Assembly: GCA_964610905.1 (NCBI GenBank)
Contig: CAZSYT010000001.1
Coordinates: forward strand, 1 to 64,000
Reading direction: 5' to 3'
DNA: 64,000 bases
From: JAJZJT01 sp964610905
GTDB lineage: Bacteria > Actinomycetota > Acidimicrobiia > Acidimicrobiales > RAAP-2
The notes under the pieces were generated by a model that saw nothing but the letters and a program-made list of their open reading frames with translations, was not told the origin of the DNA and made no database searches. Below, in pieces: positions 50,918-59,778 of the stretch (position 1 is the stretch's first letter; each line of letters starts with the position of its first letter). The translations under genes were made by a program, and so were the position numbers.

Positions 50918-52063
50918 TCAGTGCCTGGCCAGCTGCCGGGCGATGATGTTGCGCATGATCTGGTTGGTGCCCCCGGCGATCTCGTACAGCTTGGTCTCGC
51001 GCCAGAATCGCTCCATGCCGTACTCGACCATGTACGAGTACCCGCCGAGGATCTGCATCCCTCGGTTGGCGCACCGGGTGCCGGCCTCTGACCCGTAGAC
51101 CTTGGCCATGGACGCCTGGAGCGAGCACTCCATCCCCTGCTCGAGCCTCCAGGCGGCGCTGTAGGTCATCAGGCGCGAGGTCTCCACGTCGATCGCCATG
51201 TCGGCCAGCATGTGCGCGACGGCTTGGTGCTCGATGATCGGCTTGCCGAACTGCTCCCGCTGCTGGGCATAGGCCAGCGCCATGTCCAGCGCCCCCTGGC
51301 CCAGCCCGGTGCCCTCGGCCCCCACGTAGATCCGCTCGCCGTTCATCAAGTCGAAGATGATGCGACTGCCCTGACCGAGCTCGCCGACCAGGTTCTCACC
51401 GGGGACCCGGACGTCGTCGAGGAACACCTCGCAGGTGTGGGTCGCCTGGCCGGCCAGCTTGCGCAGCGGCCGGACGGTGACGCCCTCGGACGTCCGCGGC
51501 ACGAGGAGCACGGACAGTCCCCGCGACGCCGAGGCGTCCGGGTCCGTGCGGACGAAGGCGAAGATGTAGTCGGCGGTGTCGGCGCCGGTCGTGAAGACCT
51601 TCTGCCCGCTCACGACGAACTCGTCCCCGTCACGCACGGCCCGGCTGGCCAGGTGCGTCAGGTCGGACCCGGCGTTCGGCTCGGTCAGGCCCATCGCCAT
51701 CCGCACCTGGCCGGCGGCCACCCTGGGGAGGATCTCGTCCTTCTGCTCGTCGGTGCCGAAGCGCGCCAGTCCCTTGGCGCAGAACGTCGCCGTCGGCAGC
51801 CACGCGTAGGCCAGTGCCGCGCTGGCCCGGGCGACCTCCTCCACGGCGATGCAGATCGAGATCTGGTCGGCGTCCGATCCCCCGTACTGCTCGCCGAAGG
51901 CCAGGCCGCACAGGCCCATCTCGGCGACCTTGCGGTACAGCTCGTCGTCGAACTCCTCGTCGCGGTCGTGGCGGGCGACCACGTCGATGGGCGCCTCGCG
52001 CTCGAAGAAGGTGCGCAGGCTCTGGCGCAGGGCCACGTGCTCGTCGCTCAGCTCGAAGTCCAT
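50918..52063 (-). CDS. acyl-CoA dehydrogenase
   Basis: A 381-residue FAD enzyme. CGLAFGEQYGGSDAD, MAMGLTEPNAGSDLTHL, FVVSGQKVFTTGADTAD, LMNGERIYVGAEGTGLG (Glu at the isovaleryl-type base position) and QILGGYSYMVEYGMER then IAGGTNQIMRNIIARQL are all present. It is convergent with the CoA-transferase operon (20-base gap) and lies 26 bases after the acyl-CoA ligase on the same strand, so ligase and dehydrogenase are cotranscribed from the operator at 53717. Confidence 0.93.
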   Translation of the reverse strand: MDFELSDEHVALRQSLRTFFEREAPIDVVARHDRDEEFDDELYRKVAEMGLCGLAFGEQYGGSDADQISICIAVEEVARASAALAYAWLPTATFCAKGLARFGTDEQKDEILPRVAAGQVRMAMGLTEPNAGSDLTHLASRAVRDGDEFVVSGQKVFTTGADTADYIFAFVRTDPDASASRGLSVLLVPRTSEGVTVRPLRKLAGQATHTCEVFLDDVRVPGENLVGELGQGSRIIFDLMNGERIYVGAEGTGLGQGALDMALAYAQQREQFGKPIIEHQAVAHMLADMAIDVETSRLMTYSAAWRLEQGMECSLQASMAKVYGSEAGTRCANRGMQILGGYSYMVEYGMERFWRETKLYEIAGGTNQIMRNIIARQLARH

Positions 52064-52089
52064 GGTTCGCTCTCCATCCGACGTGCGGG

Positions 52090-53640
52090 TCAGGCGATGC
52101 CGCGCTGGGCTCGCAGCTCCTTCTTCAGGACCTTGCCGGTAGCGCTCACGGGGAGCGCGTCGACGAGCTCGACCGACCGGGGCTTCTTGTAGGAGGTCAG
52201 CCGCTCGGCGGCGAAGGCCGCCAGCTCCTCCTCCGTGACGGTGCCGCCCTGGCGCCGGACGACGACGGCGTGGATCGCCTCGCCCCACTGTGGATGGGGC
52301 AGGCCGATCACCGCCACCATGTCGACGTCCGGGTGCTGCTCGAGCACGCGCTCCACCTCGATGCTGAAGACGTTGATGCCCCCGGTGATGATCATGTCCT
52401 TCAGTCGGTCCACGATCGTGATGAAGCCCTCGGCGTCGACGACGGCGACGTCGCCGGTGTGGAACCAGTCGCCCTCGCGACAATTCTCGGTCTCCTCCGG
52501 CATCCGGAAGTAGCCGGGGGACATCGACGGGCCGGACAGCAGGATCTCACCGGACGTCTCACCGTCGTGGGGCACGTCGTTGCCCTCGGCGTCGACGACG
52601 CGCACGTTCATCAGCGTGTGCGGCTTGCCGACGGAGCCCAGCTGGCGCAGCTGCTGCTCGGTGCCCTCGGTGAAGAGGTTCTGCGGGCGCAGGGCGGTAC
52701 CGCACGAGTAGCTCTCGGCCATGCCGTAGGTCGGGTTGAAGACGTCTCCCATCACCTCGCGGGCCCGCTTCAGCACCGGTGCCGGGAACGGCGAGCCGCC
52801 GGACATGACCCCGAGCAGCGACGACAGGTCGTAGGACTCGATGCCCGGTCGCGACACCACCATCTGGACCATCGTCGGGACGATGATCGTGTGGGTGACG
52901 CGGTACTCCTCCACCAGCCTGGGGAACTCGACCGGGTCGAACGCCGGCGGGATCACGGTGCGCCCACCCTTCAGGAGCACCGGGTGCAGCCCCGACGGGC
53001 CACCCGGGTTGAAGAAGAAGGGGATGTTCTGCAGCGCGGTGCCGCCCTCGGGCAGGACCATCTCCATCGCCCAGTTCACCATGGCGCTGATGGCGTTGCC
53101 ATGGGTCAGGACGGCGGCCTTCGGGATGCCCGTGGTGCCGCTGGTCGCCCCGAGCATGTAGACGTCGTCCTGGGTGAGCCGGACGGCCGGGGCCGTGCCG
53201 GGAGCCGAGTCGATCAGGGCCTCGAGGTCGAGGTCGAGCCCGTGGTCACCGCCGAAGCCGATGACGTGCTCCACCGACGGCACCTCGGCGAGCCACGTGT
53301 GCGCAACCGGCAACAGGTCGGCGTGGACCAGCGCAGCGGTCGGCTCCACGTACGACAGGTACGCGCTCGTCTCGTGCGGGGCCAGACGCGTGTTCAGCGC
53401 GGCGCCGATGATCCCGGACTTGGCGCAGGCGAAGAAGAAGTCGACGTACTCGCCGCAGTTCGGGGCGTACATGGCCAGCCGCTCGCCCTGGGCGTGCCCG
53501 AGCGACAGCAGCGCGTCGGCCAGCCTGTCCGTCCGCTCGTCGAGCTCGCGCCAGGTCCGCGTCGGCCCGCCCGGCACCACGACGGCCTGCATGCCGCCGA
53601 AGTACCTGGCGTTGCGGCGCACGACATCGCTGACCAACAT
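52090..53640 (-). CDS. AMP-forming acyl-CoA ligase
   Basis: A 516-residue ligase. N-terminal LVSDVVRRNARYFGG, phosphate loop GATSGTTGIPKAAVLTHGN, the adenine-site NPTYGMAESYSCG, TGDVAVVDAEGF with the ribose Asp, DRLKDMIITGGINVF hinge and the catalytic Lys in SATGKVLKKEL. The NIPFFFNPGGPSGLHPVL segment lines the acyl pocket. It opens the minus-strand operon with the dehydrogenase and is divergent from another ligase gene at 53773, sharing one operator. Confidence 0.94.
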   Translation of the reverse strand: MLVSDVVRRNARYFGGMQAVVVPGGPTRTWRELDERTDRLADALLSLGHAQGERLAMYAPNCGEYVDFFFACAKSGIIGAALNTRLAPHETSAYLSYVEPTAALVHADLLPVAHTWLAEVPSVEHVIGFGGDHGLDLDLEALIDSAPGTAPAVRLTQDDVYMLGATSGTTGIPKAAVLTHGNAISAMVNWAMEMVLPEGGTALQNIPFFFNPGGPSGLHPVLLKGGRTVIPPAFDPVEFPRLVEEYRVTHTIIVPTMVQMVVSRPGIESYDLSSLLGVMSGGSPFPAPVLKRAREVMGDVFNPTYGMAESYSCGTALRPQNLFTEGTEQQLRQLGSVGKPHTLMNVRVVDAEGNDVPHDGETSGEILLSGPSMSPGYFRMPEETENCREGDWFHTGDVAVVDAEGFITIVDRLKDMIITGGINVFSIEVERVLEQHPDVDMVAVIGLPHPQWGEAIHAVVVRRQGGTVTEEELAAFAAERLTSYKKPRSVELVDALPVSATGKVLKKELRAQRGIA

Positions 53641-53716
53641 CGAGCATCACTCCCTGGCCGGTCCGGTGGCATGGGCGGCGGGGTTCGCCGGGTCGCACCG
53701 GTGAGTGTAGTGTGAT

Positions 53717-53733
53717 CTGACGCTGAACGTAAA
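53717..53733. promoter_or_regulatory. MerR-type operator between divergent acyl-CoA ligases
   Basis: CTGACGCTGAACGTAAA has one perfect arm (AACGTAAA) and 5 of 8 in the other. It lies 76 bases from the minus-strand ligase start and 39 bases from the plus-strand ligase start. Confidence 0.72.
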
Positions 53734-53772
53734 GGGCACATCTTCATCCGATCTCGACCGACCGGGGGGGCG

Positions 53773-55275
53773 ATGCGGTACCTCGACCTGGTAGCGGGTG
53801 TGGCGGAGGCCCACGGCGGGCAGGTCGCCGTGACGGGCAGCGGCCGTCGGATCCGCTTCGGCGAGCTGCACGAACGCACCGGCCGGCTCGGTGCCGCCCT
53901 TCGCCGCCTGGGCCTGCGGCCCGGCGACCGGGTCGCGCTGCTGTCGGCCAACGAGCCCGAGCACCTCGAGGCCCAGGCGGCCTGCCTGCGGTCGGGCTTC
54001 ACCCTGGTGCCCATCAACCTCCGGCTCGCCGACCCGGAGGTGTCGTTCATCCTCTCGGACTGCACGCCGAAGGTGCTGATCGGCGGGCGCACGCAGCACG
54101 CACGGGTGGCCGCGCTGGCGACCGGGAGCGGCACGCCGTACACGTTCGGCCTGGGCGACCCCGAGGCCGTGGCGCGCTACGAGGACCTGGTGGCGACGGC
54201 CGACCCGGACGGCGCGGCGGACCCGACGGACCCGGGGCTCACCGCCCTCGTCCTCTACACCAGCGGCACGACCGGCCGCCCCAAGGGGGCGATGGTCGAC
54301 CGGGCCGCGTTCACCGCCCGCGTGCTGGTGAACTGCGCCGAGCTGCAGGTCCGGCCGACGGACGTGCACCTGGCGGCGCTGCCGATGTTCCACATCGCGG
54401 CGTTCCTCGCCTACGCGCACACCGTCGTCGGTGGGCGTGTCGTGATGCTGCCGGAGTTCTCGCCGCGCCTCTGCCTGGCCGCGATGTCCGACGAGCACGT
54501 GACCACCACGGTGCTGGTCCCGACCATGATCGGCATGCTGCTCGACAGCCCCGAGCTGGCGAGCACGCCCCCGACGGACCTGCGCCAGATCGTGTACGGC
54601 GGGTCGTCCATCGCGCCCCGGCTGCTCGCGCGCGCCATGGACGGTTTCGGGTGCGACATGCTGCAGCAGTACGGCATGACCGAGAGCGGGGCCTCGACCA
54701 TCCTGCGACCGGCTGACCACGACGCCCACGACGTGCAGAAGCTGTCGTCCGCCGGCACCGAGGCCGTGTCGTTCGAGGTCGCCGTCGTCGACGACGCCGA
54801 GCGCCCCGTCCCCCCGGGAGAGCAGGGCGAGGTCGTCTGCCGTGCACCGTCGCTGATGAGCGGCTACTGGAACCGCCCCGACGCGACCGCCGAAGCCCTG
54901 CGCGGGGGTTGGATGCACACCGGCGACGTCGGGTACCGCGACGAGCGGGGGTACCTCCACATCACCGACCGTCGCAACGACATGGTCATCACCGGCGGCG
55001 AGAACGTGTACCCGCGCGAGGTCGAGGCCGCGCTCTTGGAGCACCCGGGGGTCGGCGACGTGGCCGTGCTCGGGACGCCCGATCCCACCTGGGGGCAGGT
55101 GGTCACGGCCGTGCTCGTCGAGCCGGCACCGCCGGACGTCGAGCTCGAGCAGTGGGCGCGCCACCGACTGGCCGGCTACAAGGTCCCCCGCCGCTGGGTG
55201 CGGGTCGGCGAGCTGCCGCGCAACGCCACCGGCAAGGTGCTCAAGCACGAGCTGCGGGCCATGCTCGGCGGCTGA
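53773..55275 (+). CDS. AMP-forming acyl-CoA ligase
   Basis: A 500-residue ligase. LYTSGTTGRPKGAMV (phosphate loop), QQYGMTESGASTI, TGDVGYRDERGYLHI, DRRNDMVITGGENVYP and the catalytic Lys in NATGKVLKHEL are present. The pocket segment LAALPMFHIAAFLAY differs from that of the divergent ligase, so they activate different acids. Single-gene unit that runs convergently towards the kinase-like gene, 50 bases away. Confidence 0.94.
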   Translation: MRYLDLVAGVAEAHGGQVAVTGSGRRIRFGELHERTGRLGAALRRLGLRPGDRVALLSANEPEHLEAQAACLRSGFTLVPINLRLADPEVSFILSDCTPKVLIGGRTQHARVAALATGSGTPYTFGLGDPEAVARYEDLVATADPDGAADPTDPGLTALVLYTSGTTGRPKGAMVDRAAFTARVLVNCAELQVRPTDVHLAALPMFHIAAFLAYAHTVVGGRVVMLPEFSPRLCLAAMSDEHVTTTVLVPTMIGMLLDSPELASTPPTDLRQIVYGGSSIAPRLLARAMDGFGCDMLQQYGMTESGASTILRPADHDAHDVQKLSSAGTEAVSFEVAVVDDAERPVPPGEQGEVVCRAPSLMSGYWNRPDATAEALRGGWMHTGDVGYRDERGYLHITDRRNDMVITGGENVYPREVEAALLEHPGVGDVAVLGTPDPTWGQVVTAVLVEPAPPDVELEQWARHRLAGYKVPRRWVRVGELPRNATGKVLKHELRAMLGG

Positions 55276-55325
55276 CGCCGTGTGGCGCCGGCTGCAGGGC
55301 GCGTCCCCCCTTCGGCCCGGAGCGG

Positions 55326-56339
55326 TCAGTAGCCGATGGCTCGGAGCCCGTGGTCCATGCACATGTAGGGGACGCCGATGCCGAGGCGCGCGAAGGTCGC
55401 GTCGCGGGTGTGGTCCAGGCCGAGCTCGCCGAGCAGCGGGAAGGACGTGCCCACGTACTCGGCGTCGATGAAGACGGAGTAGTAGCGGATGCGGTCCTCG
55501 TCGATCCGCAGGCCGCTGGCCCGCTCGTACGCCTCGAACAGCATCTCCTTCGGCGCCAGCGCGTCGACGCCCCGCCAGAGGGCGGAGGCCCAGTCCTTCA
55601 TCGGGTCGCCGAGGTGCGCCTGCTCCCAGTCGGTGAGGGCGACCACCTCGTCGCCGGCGTAGATGAAGTTGCCGACGCCGACGTCGCCCCACACCAGCGA
55701 CGTGCGCTGCACGTCGCCGGGCGCGTTGCGCTTCAGCCACGACAGGAGCACCTCGACCACGGGCATCGGCTCGGGCCGCGCCGCACGGTACGAGCGCTCG
55801 TAGTGCTCGAGCTCGAGCAGCGCATGGTCCTCGGGACGCTCGGGGACCTGCATGAAGTCGGCCAGACCGGCCGCCCGCCAGTCCATGGTGTGGACGGCAG
55901 CGAGCTTCTCGGCCAGGTCGACGCCGATCTTCTCCCGGCGCGCCTCGTTGCCGGGGGCGAACAGCTGCCCGGCAGACGCTGAGCCGGGCACGGTGCGCCG
56001 AACGTAGAACGGCGCTCGGCCCAGCAGCTCGGGGTCGTCCTCGTACCAGAGGGTCTCGGCGACCGGCACCGAGGAGGTCCCGACGGCGCGGAAGACCTTG
56101 TACTCGCGCTCGAGGCTGACGGGAACGACCGACCCCTCCGGGTGGTCCACGCGGAAGGTGAGGGAGTCACCGTGCTGCTCGCCGGAGCGCGTCCAGCGCA
56201 CCTCGGCGAACCAGGTCTCCCGCGACATGCCGCCCACGTTGCGCCGCAGGCTGGTCACCTCGACCGAATCGGCGCCGAGCCGCCCGGTCAGGTACGCGGC
56301 GATCCGAGCCTCGTCGAGATCGCGTTGCGGGTCGGCCAT
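55326..56339 (-). CDS. APH-fold kinase, LvaA/ACAD10-like (4-hydroxyacyl-CoA kinase candidate)
   Basis: A 337-residue aminoglycoside-phosphotransferase-fold protein. N-lobe: NVGGMSRETWFAEVRW and SLEREYKVFRAV. C-lobe: AEKLAAVHTMDW, the Brenner-type motif LVWGDVGVGNFIY (catalytic Asp and metal-binding Asn kept, the usual His is Trp) and VALTDWEQAHLGDPMKDWA with the second metal Asp. This is the phosphotransferase type fused to, or neighbouring, ACAD10/11-like dehydrogenases. In Pseudomonas LvaA plus LvaB phosphorylate 4-hydroxyacyl-CoAs. ATG 56339 shares one base with the preceding stop (TGATG); a GTG at 56342 is possible. Confidence 0.8.
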   Translation of the reverse strand: MADPQRDLDEARIAAYLTGRLGADSVEVTSLRRNVGGMSRETWFAEVRWTRSGEQHGDSLTFRVDHPEGSVVPVSLEREYKVFRAVGTSSVPVAETLWYEDDPELLGRAPFYVRRTVPGSASAGQLFAPGNEARREKIGVDLAEKLAAVHTMDWRAAGLADFMQVPERPEDHALLELEHYERSYRAARPEPMPVVEVLLSWLKRNAPGDVQRTSLVWGDVGVGNFIYAGDEVVALTDWEQAHLGDPMKDWASALWRGVDALAPKEMLFEAYERASGLRIDEDRIRYYSVFIDAEYVGTSFPLLGELGLDHTRDATFARLGIGVPYMCMDHGLRAIGY

Positions 56340-56857
56340 CACGCACCCCCGGGCCGGAAGCTCATGTAGAGCGGCTCGACGAACGGGACGAGCCGGTCCA
56401 CCTGGCGCCGGACCAGCCGGTGCAGCTCGTCGCGGATGGCGTGCAGCTGCGGGTCCTCGTCATCCGGGTCGGTCTGGTCGAGCCACTGCAAGACGGCGAC
56501 GAGCTGTCCGCGCAGTGCTTCGTTCCGGGCGACCGCCTCGTCGAGCCGCTGGACGGCTGCGTCGGGCGCGACCGTCCCGAGCTGCTGCAGCAGGGCGGCC
56601 CACGTGTCCCGGTCCTCGCCGCCATCCTCACCGTGGCGGACGGCCTGCCCGGCGACGACAGCCAGGGTCTCCGACATGTCGAGGCTGTCGGCCGCCATGG
56701 TGTCGAGCTCGCCGGCCAGGCGCAGCTGCAGGTGCTGCAGCACCAGGTCCATGGCGGTGGCGACGTAGCGCGCCCACCGGTCCTCGACCTTCGGCGCCAC
56801 GGTGTCGTTCAGGGACAGCCGCACGCTTGCCAGCAGCTCCTCGGCTGTCGGTCTCAT
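56339..56857 (-). CDS. DUF6285-like partner of the kinase (LvaB-like)
   Basis: A 172-residue all-helical protein beginning RPTAEELLASVRLSL. It resembles DUF6285 proteins such as LvaB, the small partner needed by LvaA for kinase activity, both in its N-terminal segment and in being encoded immediately upstream of an LvaA-like kinase. The identification rests on recall of that gene pair and is tentative. It is somewhat longer than I remember for LvaB. An operator-like site lies 62 bases upstream of ATG 56857. Confidence 0.62.
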   Translation of the reverse strand: MRPTAEELLASVRLSLNDTVAPKVEDRWARYVATAMDLVLQHLQLRLAGELDTMAADSLDMSETLAVVAGQAVRHGEDGGEDRDTWAALLQQLGTVAPDAAVQRLDEAVARNEALRGQLVAVLQWLDQTDPDDEDPQLHAIRDELHRLVRRQVDRLVPFVEPLYMSFRPGGA

Positions 56858-56919
56858 GCATCGGCCTCCGGTGGTACGGCTCGTCTGTCGCCTCGGTGGG
56901 TGGCCCAGACCTGCCACGA

Positions 56920-56936
56920 CTTACGTATGACGTCAA
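56920..56936 (-). promoter_or_regulatory. MerR-type operator upstream of the kinase operon
   Basis: CTTACGTATGACGTCAA matches the consensus at 12 of 16 arm positions. Confidence 0.65.
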
Positions 56937-57063
56937 GGGTATACCACCGGGGTCCGGCCGCGCCGGTGGGCGCGAGATGGAGCATCCGAGGCGAGCGAGA
57001 GACACGCCGCACGACACGCGGGTTGGAGCGTCCGGCCCCTCGACCTTCCGGCAGACACCCAAG

Positions 57064-57388
57064 CCGCCGAGTCGGACCCCGTGGTCGTGGGAACCGGCGA
57101 CGCTCCGGTCCTCGTCGACGAATGGCAGCGGGTGCCCATACCCACCATCGACGAGACCAAGACGGGCGCCACGAGGTCGACTTCGTCATCGAGCGGGCCG
57201 GGGCGGTCCTCGCCGAGGAGGTGAAGCTGGCTCCCACAGTCAACGACGCCGATGTCCGGCACCTCCAGTGGCTGGGCGAGCGGCTCGGCGCCGACCTGGT
57301 CGACGCCCTGGTCGTGACCACAGGCCCGGAGGCGTACCGTCGGCGGGACGGTACCGGCGTCGTCCCCCTCGGGGTGCTGGCTCCCTGA
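57064..57388 (+). pseudogene. internally deleted DUF4143-type ATPase remnant
   Basis: Frame 57064 onward reads DPVVVGTGDAPVLVDEWQRV, which matches the Walker-B region of AAA-type DUF4143 proteins. About 20 codons later a different frame reads HEVDFVIERAGAVLAEEVK and VVTTGPEAYRRRDG, the C-terminal nuclease-like domain of the same family, to a stop at 57386-57388. The Walker A part and some 250 central residues are gone. Such proteins are often mobile; this is a dead fragment. Confidence 0.7.
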
Positions 57389-57473
57389 CCGAGGTCCACG
57401 ACACCAACCCGGCTGCCGCCGGGGGCCGTGGCCAGCAGCAGGCGCTGCTCGCCCGGCACGATGTGGCCGGCGT

Positions 57474-57898
57474 TCACGTGACCGGGCGGAACCTGGGCAG
57501 GAACACCCCTTCGGCGACGCGTTCGAAGGAGGCCTGCAGGCGCTGGCCGACGCGCAGGTCCTGATGGGCGATGCCCACCACCTCGGTGGCCACGTCGGTG
57601 GTGGCCCGCACCCCCTCGTCGAGGTCGAAGAAGGCCACGTCGCAGGGGACCTCGTCGGCGAACCCGGGGTGGTGCACGTGCTTGACCAGGGAGAACGAGT
57701 AGAGCGTGCCGATCCCGGCGAGGCCGCCCACTCGACGTCGCTGCCCAGGCAGACAATGCAGCGGGGCTCCACCGGCTGCGTCCACTGCCCGCACGCCGTG
57801 CAGCGCTGCAGCATCAGGCGCCCGGCGGCCGCTCCGTCGAAGAACGGTTGGCTGCTCTCGTCGAGCACCGGCAGAGGATTGCGACACCCGTCGCCCAC
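57474..57898 (-). pseudogene. frameshifted DUF35 OB-fold/zinc-ribbon protein
   Basis: One frame encodes the N-terminal helix and zinc ribbon (LDESSQPFFDGAAAGRLML, then QRCTACGQWTQPVEPRCIVC) to about 57725. A second frame continues with the OB fold (IGTLYSFSLVKHVHHPGFAD, AFFDLDEGVRATTDVATEVV, FLPRFRPV) to the stop at 57474. A single indel near 57710-57735 would restore one 140-residue gene. It may be a real frameshift or a sequencing error. The start region is fused to the CaiB fragment upstream. Confidence 0.75.
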
Positions 57899-58170
57899 GT
57901 GGGGCCCTGCAAGGCGACGAGGGCGTCCTGTTCGGCCGGGTCGCCGGCGTCGAGCACGACGGACCGCTTGTCGGAGGCGAAGGCCTCCCAGCACAGCGAC
58001 GTGGCACCGGCGCCCACGCCGGCGAAGGGGCCCACCGACCGAGCGGGGGAGCCACCGGGCGGCTCGACCTGGACGAACTCTGCACCGAGGTCGGCCAACA
58101 TGCGACCGGCCAGCAGGACCCGCTCGCCGGTCAGGTCGACGAACCGGTAGCCGCTCAGCAGGTCCGCCAC
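57898..58170 (-). pseudogene. 5' fragment of a CaiB/BaiF-type CoA-transferase
   Basis: From GTG 58170 the frame encodes a clear family III CoA-transferase N-terminus: LLSGYRFVDLTGERVLLAGR, RMLADLGAEFVQVEPPGG, SLCWEAFASDKRSVVLD. It breaks off after about 90 residues (normal length near 400) and runs directly into the zinc-ribbon gene. The catalytic Asp region is missing. An internal deletion joined two neighbouring genes. Confidence 0.75.
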
Positions 58171-58308
58171 CGCGCTTCGTCTTGCGTTCCTCCCAGAGGC
58201 GCTCTCATCCGGGGTGGGCCCGTACCGGACGGGACGACGGAGTGGGGCACCAGCACCCCCACCCCGTCGTCCGCCTATCGCAGGCTCAGGAGCCGGACTG
58301 CCCGAGGC

Positions 58309-59580
58309 TCACGAGTTGAAGAGGTTGAACGCGGGCTGGACGTTGACCACCGGGGTGGGGGACGTCACGTTGTTGCCCTCGATCTTGTAGAAGCGTGCCT
58401 GCGTGTTGCAGATCGCCGGGTACGGCGCAGCACCGGGACACTTGTAGGTCGTCCCGAGGAAGACCTTCCCTCCGGCGGGCCTCGTGATCTGCTTCTCGAT
58501 GTTCGTCGGCGTGACGTTGGCGAACCCGAGCGGCTCCAGCACCGACTGGTACGTGGTCATGATGTTCTCGAAGGTCACCGGTGCGAACCCGTTCAGGATG
58601 CTCGTCGGCGCGTACTTCGCCATGACCGCCTGGAAGATCTTGGCGTCGGCCGACGTCCCCTGCGGGTTCGACATCGTCTGGCTCGACTCGACCCATCCGT
58701 TCATCTCACCGTTCGTCGCCTTCAGCACCGACGAGTTGAAGCACGTCGAGACCGTGACGACGGGCACGTGGCTGTGCTGCGACGCCTGTGCCTGCGCGGT
58801 GCTGATGCAGTTCTGGTCCGTCGGCAGCAGGATGATGGCCTGCGAGCTCTCGGCGCTGATGTACGGGGCGGTCCAGTCGTTCTGCGTCGCCGAGGCGTCC
58901 ACCACCTTGACCGACACGCCCCAGTGCTGCAGCGGGTTCTTGATCTCGGCGATGGTCGACGCGGCAGCGTTGGTGCTGGTGGTGAGGATCGACACGGACT
59001 TCACCTTCGGCATGAACTCGTGGACGTAGAGGCCCGTGCTCGCCGTCGCCGTCACGTCTCCACCGAAGTAGTTGTAGGCGTCCTTGGCGACGTAGTCCGC
59101 TGGCGTCAACGGCACGCCCCCGACGACAGGGATGTTCGCCGAGTTCAACGTCGAGTACCACGCGTCCATGTTTAGGTCCACACCGCCGAAGACGCCGACG
59201 ACGTGGTCGGCGACCATCTGCTGCGCGCAGGACTCGGACGACGACGGGGTGCCGTCGGTGACGCAGCTGTCCAGGTGGATCGGATGGCCGTCGACACCGC
59301 CGAGGTTGTTGTTGATGTAGTCGACGGCGGCCTGTGCTGCGGCGGTCGCCTCCGGGAACGTGATGATGGAACCGGCGTTCTCGTTGATGAACCCGAGCTG
59401 GATCGGCGTACCGCTGGCCGTCTTGTTGCCCAGCGCGCTGGCGCTCGACGACGACGCCGACGAGCTTTTCGACCCGGCTTGGGCGCTGGATGATGATGGA
59501 CTCGAGCTACACGCCGCCAGGGTAAGCGCCCCGATGGCGACGATGCCCGCGAAGCGCAGGCGGTTCCGTCGATTTCTCAC
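58309..59580 (-). CDS. branched-chain-type ABC transporter substrate-binding lipoprotein
   Basis: A 423-residue LivK-like receptor (periplasmic-binding fold type I). The signal ends in the lipobox LTLAAC, followed by a Ser/Ala-rich linker of about 35 residues and then GTPIQLGFINENAG. VFGGVDLNMDAWYSTLNSANIP and PVVGGVPLTPAD are typical. In this setting the ligand is likely a carboxylic acid or lactone-like catabolic substrate, not necessarily an amino acid. GTG start at 59580 with GAGGAGG five bases before it. Last gene of the importer operon, 198 bases after livF; that gap holds only a short ACACGCCGGC-type duplication. Confidence 0.9.
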   Translation of the reverse strand: MRNRRNRLRFAGIVAIGALTLAACSSSPSSSSAQAGSKSSSASSSSASALGNKTASGTPIQLGFINENAGSIITFPEATAAAQAAVDYINNNLGGVDGHPIHLDSCVTDGTPSSSESCAQQMVADHVVGVFGGVDLNMDAWYSTLNSANIPVVGGVPLTPADYVAKDAYNYFGGDVTATASTGLYVHEFMPKVKSVSILTTSTNAAASTIAEIKNPLQHWGVSVKVVDASATQNDWTAPYISAESSQAIILLPTDQNCISTAQAQASQHSHVPVVTVSTCFNSSVLKATNGEMNGWVESSQTMSNPQGTSADAKIFQAVMAKYAPTSILNGFAPVTFENIMTTYQSVLEPLGFANVTPTNIEKQITRPAGGKVFLGTTYKCPGAAPYPAICNTQARFYKIEGNNVTSPTPVVNVQPAFNLFNS

Positions 59581-59778
59581 GTGTTCCTCCTCGAACTGAC
59601 TCTTCTTGTCACTGAACGACCCGGGCTTGGTACCTTGCCGTGCCCTGTGTGGACCCCCTTCCTCTGCTTGCCGAACCGGCCTCGCCCCGGAGCGTTCGCC
59701 GAACCACTTGTGGCCGCTCACTCGCCGGCCGTCTGCCCAACCGGACCATCCGGCACACGCCGGCACACGGGCTGTCGG

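Noticed and set aside
37043..56857. A complete levulinate (lva) pathway
   Set aside because: Only kinase, DUF6285-like and ACAD10/11-like candidates are seen, scattered over 18 kb; no gene can be named lvaD or lvaE with confidence, so I claim the module and not the pathway.
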